12,923 nt of DNA from CAZVLE01 sp964627855 (lineage in GTDB: Bacteria; Bacillota; Dethiobacteria; DTU022): assembly GCA_964627855.1 (NCBI GenBank), contig CAZVLE010000058.1, forward strand, positions 1 through 12,923, in the 5' to 3' direction. A model generated the notes under the pieces. The model saw only the letters and a list, made by a program, of their open reading frames with translations. It was not told where the DNA came from and did no database searches. The translations under genes and the position numbers were made by a program. Positions 7,494 through 12,923 of the stretch are shown here, one piece after another (the stretch's first letter is position 1; every line of letters starts with the position of its first letter).

Positions 7494-9203
7494 ATGCAAA
7501 AGCTTAAAGAAGAGGTTGGTATCCTTCTGGCCCCTATCGTTGATTTAGAACCACAGGAAGTAATGAATCTTCTGGAAGTACCCCCTGAGACTTCATTTGG
7601 TGATCTTGCTTTTCCATGTTTCAGCCTGGCTAAAACCAGAAAAAAAGCCCCTTCCCTTATTGCAGATGAATTAAGTGCGGAGCTAAGCACCAGTGAAGGT
7701 CTTTTTTGGAACAAGGTATCATCAAGGGGCCCATATTTAAATTTCTTTATTTCTCCGCCGGCATATGGTCGTGAAATCATTAATCAAATCTGGCAAACTG
7801 GTGCTAACTATGGCCATGTCAATTTAGGCCAGGGAGGCAATGTGCCTATTGATTATTCGTCTCCCAATATTGCAAAACCTTTTGGTGTAGGGCACATTAG
7901 ATCAACAGTTATCGGACATTCCCTGTACCTGATTTATAAAGCACTTGGTTATAACAGTATTGGTGTGAACCATCTTGGTGACTGGGGCACACAGTTTGGT
8001 AAACTGATTGTTGCCTATAGGCTCTGGGGAGAAGAAGAAAAACTGCAGGATGACCCTGTTAACTATCTTTATCAGCTCTATGTTCAGTTTCACCAGAGAG
8101 TTGAAGAAGAACCTGAGCTTGATGATCAAGCCCGGGCCTGGTTTAAAAAACTGGAAGAAAATGATCAAGAAGCCTATGCCTACTGGGTCCGCTTTCGTCA
8201 GCTGAGCCTGGATAATTATGCCCAGATTTATGATTTGCTCGGCATAGAATTTGAACATTATCACGGCGAAAGTCATTACAACGAAATGTTAGATTCTGTT
8301 ATTAAACTGGTTCAGGATAAAGGTATTGCCAGAGAAAGTGAAGGGGCCCTCATTGTAGACCTGGAACCATACGGGCTGCCTCCCGTGATGCTGCGTAAAA
8401 AAGACGGTGCGACCCTTTATATTACCCGTGATCTGGCTGCGGCTATTTACCGGAAAGAAACTTTTGATTTTGCCCGTTCTATTTATGTCGTCGGAGCCGA
8501 GCAAACCCTTCATTTTCAACAGCTTTTTAAAGTGCTCGAACTGCTTGGTTTTAAGTGGGCACATGATTGTGTACATGTTCCCTTCGGATTAATCCGTTTC
8601 AAGGATGGACGGATGTCAACCCGCGCAGGTAAAATTATTCTTCTTGAAGAGGTCCTGCGCCGGTCAATTGAATTGGCCCGTAAAATAATTGAAGAAAAGA
8701 ATCCTGATCTTGCCGATAAAGAAAGCGCTGCAAGGGTAGTTGGACTTGGCGCAGTGCGTTTTGGTGATCTCAGTAATGACAGAATCAAAAACATTGAATT
8801 CGATTGGGAAAAAGTGCTTGACTTTTCCGGTGAAACTGCCGCCTACATTCAATATGCCCATGCCCGGATTTGCAGCATTTTGCGCAAGGCGGAGCCTGCA
8901 ACTTTAACCTGGGATGATGAAGCCGTGTCCCTGATGGTTGCTGAAGAAGAGGTAACCCTGATTAAAATGCTGGCTTTGCTGCCCGAAAAAATCATTGCAG
9001 CAGCGGAGAATTACCGTCCGTCGGTTTTGGCCCGCTACCTGATTGAGGTTGCCCGTGAGTTTAACCGCTTTTATCACAACTGCCCGGTGCTGGGCAGTGA
9101 AGGTGCTCTTCAGCACGGGCGTCTGTTGTTGATCGATGCAACCAGGCAGGTCATTGCCAACGGCCTGGCATTGCTGGGGATAGAAGCACCTGAGGAGATG
9201 TAA
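7494..9203 (+). CDS. argS: Arginyl-tRNA synthetase
   Basis: This class I synthetase charges tRNA-Arg with arginine in the cytoplasm. The 569 residues contain the N-terminal Add1-like domain, then the nucleotide-binding block SPNIAKPFGVGHIRSTVIGH, in which the HIGH motif reads GVGH (131-134) so the first histidine is glycine. NHLGDWGTQFGKL, the family-typical KMSKS variant GRMSTRAG (R373-M374-S375), and the C-terminal DALR anticodon-binding domain (AAYIQYAHARI through REFNRFYHNCPV) follow. ATG 7494 is chosen because AAGGAG (7481-7486) lies 7 bases upstream. The in-frame GTG at 7476 precedes that site and is unlikely. serS follows after 203 bases. Confidence 0.96.
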   Translation: MQKLKEEVGILLAPIVDLEPQEVMNLLEVPPETSFGDLAFPCFSLAKTRKKAPSLIADELSAELSTSEGLFWNKVSSRGPYLNFFISPPAYGREIINQIWQTGANYGHVNLGQGGNVPIDYSSPNIAKPFGVGHIRSTVIGHSLYLIYKALGYNSIGVNHLGDWGTQFGKLIVAYRLWGEEEKLQDDPVNYLYQLYVQFHQRVEEEPELDDQARAWFKKLEENDQEAYAYWVRFRQLSLDNYAQIYDLLGIEFEHYHGESHYNEMLDSVIKLVQDKGIARESEGALIVDLEPYGLPPVMLRKKDGATLYITRDLAAAIYRKETFDFARSIYVVGAEQTLHFQQLFKVLELLGFKWAHDCVHVPFGLIRFKDGRMSTRAGKIILLEEVLRRSIELARKIIEEKNPDLADKESAARVVGLGAVRFGDLSNDRIKNIEFDWEKVLDFSGETAAYIQYAHARICSILRKAEPATLTWDDEAVSLMVAEEEVTLIKMLALLPEKIIAAAENYRPSVLARYLIEVAREFNRFYHNCPVLGSEGALQHGRLLLIDATRQVIANGLALLGIEAPEEM

Positions 9204-9406
9204 AATAGCGGGCTAATTCACCAGGGGGGCTTTGAAGATCAAGCTAAGGCGAACTGTGCGCTAAGATATCCAGTCACCAGTGATTCGAAAGGTCCTGAGA
9301 GCGTTTGTTGATAAAGATGAGTTTAATAAAGTGTCGATAATCTTACGAAGGCCTCGTACTTTCATGTGCCCGTTGGGGGAATGTTACGGGGTGAGGGGGA
9401 ATGCTC
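9204..9406 (+). other. argS-serS intergenic leader, no known element recognised
   Basis: There is no T-box signature (the AGGGTGGNACCGCG core is absent), which would be the common control for serS in Firmicutes. A GC-rich 5-bp stem CCCGT/ACGGG (9369-9373 with 9386-9390) lies directly before the serS ribosome site and might shape translation. No convincing promoter or intrinsic terminator is visible. Confidence 0.3.
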
Positions 9407-10684
9407 ATGCTGGATCTAAAATATGTCCGTGAAAATACACACGTTGTCCGTCAGGCAATGGAACTGAAAGGTGAGGCCGGAGATCTCGAAGGCCTTCTTG
9501 AGCGTGACAACGAGCGGCGGGATATGCTCAGGGAAGTTGAGGAGCTGAAACAAACCCGCAACCGTGTATCAAAAGAAATTGGTCGGGCGGGGGCGGACAG
9601 TTCAGCTGCAGAGCAGAAAAAAGAAGAAATGCGCTCCGTTAACAAGCGGATCAAAGAGCTAGATGACAGGTTACGCCGGGTGGATGGCGAAATGGAACAG
9701 CTGCTGCTCAGCCTGCCCAATATACCGGATCCCGTTGTTCCCCGGGGCAGTAGTGAAGATGATAATATAGAAATCCGCAGTTGGGGCGAGAAGCCGGTCT
9801 TCAGTTTTGAACCCCAGGCTCACTGGGACATTGGTGCCAGCCTTGGAATCCTTGATTTCCCCCGGGCCGGCAAGATTACCGGCAGCCGTTTTGCTCTCTA
9901 CTATGGGGCAGGGGCCAGGCTGGAGCGGGCCCTGATTTCTTTTATGCTGGATCTTCATACCAGTGAACATGGCTACCGGGAAGTTTTTCCTCCCTTTCTG
10001 GTTAACGCTGCCAGTATGACCGGAACAGGACAGTTGCCGAAATTTGCCGAAGATGCCTTCAGGGTGGAAGGAACAGATTATTACCTGATTCCAACTGCTG
10101 AGGTGCCGGTAACAAACCTGCACCGTGATGAAATTCTTGAAGCAGATCAGCTGCCGCTCTATTATGCTGCCTATAGCGCCTGCTTCCGGGCTGAAGCAGG
10201 TGCCCATGGCCGAGATACCCGGGGGCTTATTCGCCAACACCAGTTTAACAAGGTTGAACTGGTTAAATTTGTCCATCCTGAAAATTCTATGGAAGAGTTG
10301 GAATCTTTGACCCGTGATGCAGAAAAGGTGCTCCAGCTGTTGAAGCTGCCCTACCGGGTTATGTTGATGTGCAGTGGCGATCTCGGTTTTGCGCCGGCCA
10401 AAAAATACGACCTCGAAGTCTGGCTGCCGGCCTATAATGCTTACCGGGAGATTTCGTCCTGCAGCAATTTCACCGATTTTCAGGCCAGACGTGCCGGAAT
10501 ACGGTTTCGACCGGAAGCTGGGAAGAAAACTCAATATGTTCATACATTGAACGGCTCAGGGGTTGCTGTAGGCCGGACTGTCGCTGCTATTCTTGAAAAC
10601 TACCAGCAGGAAGACGGCAGTGTCTTAATACCGGAAGTTTTGCGTCCCTTTTTTAAGGGACAGGAATATATTTTAAAGCCTTAG
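9407..10684 (+). CDS. serS: Seryl-tRNA synthetase
   Basis: This class II synthetase activates serine and charges all tRNA-Ser species, and tRNA-Sec where present. Of 425 residues, about 1-105 form the N-terminal domain with the long antiparallel coiled-coil arm that recognises the tRNA-Ser variable arm (heptad-like EELKQTRN, MRSVNKRIKELDD). The catalytic core has TAEVP (T230-E232) for serine, motif 2 with FRAEAGAHGRDTRG (R261, E263), the SSCSNFTDFQARR block, and motif 3 GSGVAVGRTVAA ending in R390. ATG 9407 is preferred: GAGGGGG (9393-9399) is 7 bases away and the protein then begins MLDLKYVREN as in the family, while ATG 9401 is only about 1 base from that site. The MORN gene begins 23 bases after the stop, so the two are probably co-transcribed. 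Two tRNA-Ser genes lie 2 kb downstream. Confidence 0.97.
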   Translation: MLDLKYVRENTHVVRQAMELKGEAGDLEGLLERDNERRDMLREVEELKQTRNRVSKEIGRAGADSSAAEQKKEEMRSVNKRIKELDDRLRRVDGEMEQLLLSLPNIPDPVVPRGSSEDDNIEIRSWGEKPVFSFEPQAHWDIGASLGILDFPRAGKITGSRFALYYGAGARLERALISFMLDLHTSEHGYREVFPPFLVNAASMTGTGQLPKFAEDAFRVEGTDYYLIPTAEVPVTNLHRDEILEADQLPLYYAAYSACFRAEAGAHGRDTRGLIRQHQFNKVELVKFVHPENSMEELESLTRDAEKVLQLLKLPYRVMLMCSGDLGFAPAKKYDLEVWLPAYNAYREISSCSNFTDFQARRAGIRFRPEAGKKTQYVHTLNGSGVAVGRTVAAILENYQQEDGSVLIPEVLRPFFKGQEYILKP

Positions 10685-10707
10685 ATGATTCAGGGAAGAG
10701 GGATGCA

Positions 10708-11667
10708 ATGAGCAGGTCAAGTTATTCTTACCCGGATGGAACCAGGTATGATGGTGAATGGCAAGGAGAGCAAAGACATGGCCATGGTATCTGGATCAAC
10801 CCTGACGGAACAAAGTATATAGGTGAATGGGAAAATGATAAGCCCGGCGGGCAGGGGGTATTAATCAACCCTGATGGTAAAAAATATATTGGTGACTGGA
10901 AAGACGGCAAAAGGCATGGCTTTGGTGTCTGGACCAGCCCTGATGGGACGAATTACACCGGTGAATGGGTAGCAGGCAAGCGTCATGGTCAGGGCAGTGA
11001 AAAGCAGCCCGATGGCAGGAAATATGATGGTCAGTGGCAGCAGGGGCATAAGACTGGCTATGGTGTTGCCACCTATCCGGATGGAACAACCTATGAAGGT
11101 GAATGGTTGCAAGATCAGAGGCACGGCCAGGGGAGGGCTGCTTTTCTTGATGGAAGCAGCTATGACGGTCAGTGGAAAGAAGATAAACCCAACGGTTATG
11201 GCACGTTAACCGATCCTGATGGGGTCAAAAGAACTGGCAACTGGCTGGAAGGCAAATTATTAGATGAAGCGGTTCCATTAGAACAGATTGAAGAGCTGCC
11301 TGAGCCGGAACAACCAAACTGGACTGTGAAAAGAGACATTTCAGAGATCGAGGCTAACTTAAAAGATGACAAACCGATCTGGTTAAGGTGGTGGTTCTGG
11401 GTCATTCTAATTGTTTTTGTGGCAATTGCCATAGTGTTGTTGGTAAACCTTGGCAATGGACCGGTAATTGCTCCCGCTCTACCGGTTGAAAACGGAGAAC
11501 CTCAACCGGAACCGGGTCCGTCCTGGGAAGTGATTAATGAATGGATTGCTCGGGTCTGGCAAGATGTAAAAAGTTTTATAATTGATATTCTTGATCGTAT
11601 TATTGGCAATGCTGGAGCTGCAGCAAATATTGCAAGGTTTCAGGCGGGCAGTCTAGATTGGCCTTGA
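10708..11667 (+). CDS. MORN-repeat membrane protein
   Basis: This 319-residue protein has seven full MORN repeats plus a partial eighth (residues 14-184). The period is exactly 23 residues: the Y-x-G-E/D/Q-W tryptophans fall at 18, 41, 64, 87, 110, 133, 156 and 179, and the H/G-G-x-G turns lie between. A charged, proline-rich linker (185-222) follows, then one transmembrane helix (about 226-248, WLRWWFWVILIVFVAIAIVL) and a 70-residue tail. That tail has a Pro/Glu stretch and an amphipathic Trp-containing segment (WEVINEWIARVWQDVKSF). There is no signal peptide, and basic residues flank only the N-terminal side of the helix, which predicts repeats in the cytoplasm and tail outside. MORN repeats serve in lipid or protein binding in other systems; the bacterial role is unknown. 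GAAGAGGGA lies just before the ATG. Probably co-transcribed with serS. Confidence 0.85.
   Translation: MSRSSYSYPDGTRYDGEWQGEQRHGHGIWINPDGTKYIGEWENDKPGGQGVLINPDGKKYIGDWKDGKRHGFGVWTSPDGTNYTGEWVAGKRHGQGSEKQPDGRKYDGQWQQGHKTGYGVATYPDGTTYEGEWLQDQRHGQGRAAFLDGSSYDGQWKEDKPNGYGTLTDPDGVKRTGNWLEGKLLDEAVPLEQIEELPEPEQPNWTVKRDISEIEANLKDDKPIWLRWWFWVILIVFVAIAIVLLVNLGNGPVIAPALPVENGEPQPEPGPSWEVINEWIARVWQDVKSFIIDILDRIIGNAGAAANIARFQAGSLDWP
10747..11229 (+). repeat. Seven tandem 69-base MORN-coding units
   Basis: Coding units of exactly 69 bases each run from the first Y-x-G-x-W block. A partial eighth unit continues to about 11260. The units have drifted in DNA sequence but keep the protein pattern, so the array is old rather than a fresh expansion. 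Confidence 0.8.
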
Positions 11668-11685
11668 GTGCTTTAATGCTATCTT

Positions 11686-11841
11686 ATGTCGCCCATTCTT
11701 CCCGCACTGCCAGTAACACTGGAAAACGGAGAACAACAAGTCACTGCATTACCTTGGGATAGGCTTTTGGAGTGGGTTACAATGATATGGGAGAAGGATA
11801 AAGCTTTTGTGGCCTCTCTGATAGATCGGTTTTATTATTAG
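11686..11841 (+). pseudogene. Duplicated MORN-protein tail, probable gene remnant
   Basis: This is a 51-codon open frame (ATG to TAG) with no Shine-Dalgarno site. Its product aligns along its length with the tail of the preceding MORN protein, from about residue 252 to 298. Compare PILPALPV-TLENGEQQ with VIAPALPV-ENGEPQ. In both, a W-x3-I/L-x-E-W-I/V-x3-V/I-W pattern follows, then F-I/V and I/L-DR. It lies in the same reading frame as the MORN gene, separated by TGA and a second in-frame TAA (11674). It lacks the MORN repeats and the membrane helix. The best reading is the remains of a partial tandem duplication. A translated small peptide is possible but unsupported by a ribosome site. Confidence 0.6.
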
Positions 11842-11906
11842 AAGCCAATTAAAAAAGCTTTCTTCTTGTAGCGTATAAAATTTTTTAGACTGAGGGAGGG
11901 TTTACT

Positions 11907-12422
11907 TTGAGGAGATTCATAGCCGTTCTTTATATCTTCAGCCTGAGTATTATTTTAATATCTGGATGTGCCGTCAGCGATGAGATCGTTGACCCCGTAA
12001 CAACTTATGAAGATACCGAAGCTGACATGGAAGCTGAAACAGATCTAGGCGAACCGGAAGAAGTTGCATTGCCTGCTTATGAAGTTATCGAAGTTAAAGA
12101 TGTTGAGTGGATTCCAGCCGCCTTGCCGAAAGAAGTTGATCATAGCGTCAGGGCTTTTATTTGGGAAATTGTCATTAATGAACCGGCAACGGTAGAACAG
12201 CTGGAGCTTCTGTCATCAGTGATCTTAGAAGAGGCAATGATTGGTGAACTTTTTAATGTAATATCAATTAATTATTATGATGATCCGGACGATGTTGGCA
12301 TGTTACCGGCTCTGGGTTCTGCTACTTTTGGCCCCGGAGGCGAATGGGAAAGAGCCAACGAGGTTGAAACCGGCCAGTATGATCAAATGTCTTTCGGCTT
12401 TACTTTACAGCAGAAGGATTAA
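11907..12422 (+). CDS. Small lipoprotein of unknown function
   Basis: The 171-residue product begins MRRFIAVLYI and has a hydrophobic signal ending in the lipobox LISGC, so Cys21 would be lipidated and the mature protein anchored outside the membrane. Start is TTG 11907, supported by a very strong GAGGGAGGG (11892-11900) 6 bases upstream. The first 35 mature residues are an acidic linker rich in Glu, Asp and Thr. The remainder (about 65-171) looks like one small alpha/beta domain: WIPAALPKEVDHSVRAFIWE, then a helix, then FNVISINYYDDP and SATFGPGGEWERAN, ending DQMSFGFTLQQKD. I do not recognise the family. A weak TATAAA lies at 11874-11879 with no matching -35. A non-coding remnant follows in the same frame. 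Confidence 0.75.
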   Translation: MRRFIAVLYIFSLSIILISGCAVSDEIVDPVTTYEDTEADMEAETDLGEPEEVALPAYEVIEVKDVEWIPAALPKEVDHSVRAFIWEIVINEPATVEQLELLSSVILEEAMIGELFNVISINYYDDPDDVGMLPALGSATFGPGGEWERANEVETGQYDQMSFGFTLQQKD

Positions 12423-12461
12423 TCTAAACAGCTTCCGCTTGATAAAGTAAAAGTTTAATAA

Positions 12462-12605
12462 GCTTTTAATGAAAATCTGGTTTCAGAACTGCCACTGGGT
12501 TTTGATGGGACAGTTACTTTTGTTTCCGAAGAGTTTGACCTGCTTCCAGGGGAAGTAATTAACATAGAGAACAGGCGGAATGAATGGATGGGCTATTCTT
12601 ACTAA
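12462..12605 (+). pseudogene. Orphan C-terminal coding fragment in the lipoprotein frame
   Basis: About 47 codons are open from after two in-frame TAA codons (12456, 12459) to TAA at 12603. They read AFNENLVSELPLGFDGTVTF, then SEEFDLLPGEVINIEN and a short end. The hydrophobic/acidic alternation and LPxGFDG...LLPGE pattern look like real beta-strand protein, but there is no start codon with a ribosome site. It is in the same frame as the lipoprotein, separated from it by three stops. It could be the lost end of a longer ancestral lipoprotein or of a deleted neighbour. No family recognised. Confidence 0.35.
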
Positions 12606-12628
12606 AGGATTGAAGTGATTTTGAGCCA

Positions 12629-12657
12629 TTGACATCGATAACCTGCTTTGCTATACT
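12629..12657 (+). promoter_or_regulatory. Strong promoter of the tRNA cluster
   Basis: A perfect TTGACA (12629-12634), a 17-base spacer and TATACT (12652-12657, five of six) form the best sigma-A promoter in the window. Transcription would begin near 12664, about 17 bases before the first tRNA, as expected for a stable-RNA operon. Confidence 0.85.
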
Positions 12658-12680
12658 TTTAAATGCTAATCAGCCTTTTG

Positions 12681-12767
12681 GGAGGGGTGTCCGAGAGGTC
12701 GAAGGAGCTGGTCTTGAAAACCAGTGACCCGAAAGGGCCGTGGGTTCGAATCCCACCCCCTCCGCCA
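12681..12767 (+). tRNA. tRNA-Ser (anticodon UGA), CCA encoded
   Basis: The 87-base gene has acceptor stem GGAGGGG/CCCCTCC, discriminator G and encoded CCA (12765-12767). The anticodon stem CTGGT/ACCAG carries loop CTTGAAA, with TGA at 12715-12717. A long variable arm (GACCCGAAAGGGCCG region) and the GGTTCGAATCC T-arm fit a class II serine tRNA. It reads UCA and, by wobble, other UCN codons. Confidence 0.96.
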
Positions 12768-12778
12768 GGAGACAATAA

Positions 12779-12872
12779 GGAGAGATGGCCGAGAGGTCGA
12801 AGGCGGTCGCCTGCTAAGCGATTAAGTGGGTAAAAGCCTGCTTCGAGGGTTCGAATCCCTCTCTCTCCGCCA
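12779..12872 (+). tRNA. tRNA-Ser (anticodon GCU), CCA encoded
   Basis: The 94-base gene lies 11 bases after the previous tRNA. Acceptor GGAGAGA/TCTCTCC is followed by G and CCA (12870-12872). Anticodon stem GTCGC/GCGAT has loop CTGCTAA, with GCT at 12813-12815, reading AGC/AGU. The variable arm is long, as in all serine tRNAs. Its D-arm (GGCCGAGAGGTCGAAGGC) closely resembles the neighbouring serine tRNA, consistent with an old tandem duplication. Confidence 0.96.
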
Positions 12873-12875
12873 CAT

Positions 12876-12923
12876 GCGCCCGTAGCTCAGTCCGGATAGA
12901 GTAACTGACTACGAATCAGGAGG
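12876..12923 (+). tRNA. tRNA-Arg (anticodon ACG), 3' end beyond window
   Basis: It starts GCGCCCGTAGCTCAGT three bases after the previous CCA. The D-arm GGATAGAG and the anticodon loop CTACGAA, with ACG at 12911-12913, identify the CGN-reading arginine tRNA, whose A34 is normally edited to inosine. The anticodon stem CTGA/TCAG has four clear pairs. The sequence ends just after the anticodon arm, so the T-arm and acceptor end are not visible. Confidence 0.9.

Noticed and set aside
9671..10543. A 290-codon open frame on the minus strand
   Set aside because: It lies wholly opposite serS, whose motifs are unmistakable. Its translation has no recognisable domain and no ribosome site, so it is a shadow of the serS codon pattern.
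10747..11229. Regular 69-base repeats as a CRISPR or satellite array
   Set aside because: The repeats are coding, diverged in DNA, and maintain the MORN protein pattern with no spacers.
11842..11880. AGAAG...CTTCT and AAGC...GCTT pairings before the lipoprotein as a terminator
   Set aside because: The short, competing pairings have no stable stem and no T-run at the right place.
12448..12468. TAAAAG...CTTTTA inverted repeat after the lipoprotein
   Set aside because: It is a six-pair AT-only type stem with no following T-run, so it is likely chance in AT-rich DNA.

Overview
The window reads as a piece of a Gram-positive chromosome, most likely a Firmicute of the Clostridia type. The grounds are sigma-A-type promoters, strong GGAGG ribosome sites with some GTG and TTG starts, a PhoP/WalR-like two-component system, GerMN (spore germination/sporulation) domains, a [4Fe-4S] type 4 uracil-DNA glycosylase as found in anaerobes and thermophiles, and tRNA genes with encoded CCA. 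Base composition looks moderate. There are no insertion sequences, phage genes or CRISPR arrays, so this is essentially housekeeping DNA with a few lineage-specific genes. The genus cannot be told from what is visible.

Left part (1-2379): a partial ATP-grasp carboxylate-amine ligase on the minus strand runs off the left edge. It is divergent from ddl (D-alanine--D-alanine ligase) across a ~210-bp intergenic region with a candidate promoter in each direction. Middle (2501-7422): a uracil-DNA glycosylase, then a tightly packed response regulator/histidine kinase pair whose stop and start codons overlap. Next comes a 681-residue membrane-anchored protein with a beta-propeller-like half followed by two GerMN-like domains. 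That order (regulator, kinase, propeller+GerMN protein) recalls the actinobacterial mtrA-mtrB-lpqB locus and is the most interesting system-level observation here.

Right part (7437-12923): argS has its own near-consensus promoter. It is followed by serS and, 23 bases later, by a MORN-repeat protein with one transmembrane segment. Just after the MORN gene, in the same frame, lies a 51-codon open frame that repeats the MORN protein's C-terminal tail, apparently a decayed partial duplication. A small lipoprotein of unknown function follows, started at TTG, and then another orphan C-terminal fragment in the same frame as the lipoprotein. The window ends in a tRNA cluster, Ser(UGA)-Ser(GCU)-Arg(ACG), behind a TTGACA-N17-TATACT promoter. 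The two synthetase genes (Arg, Ser) therefore lie close to tRNA genes for the same two amino acids.

Functionally the window combines peptidoglycan precursor synthesis, uracil repair, an envelope-facing signalling system with a likely accessory sensor protein, and the charging machinery for arginine and serine. All domain calls come from motif reading, not database searches.
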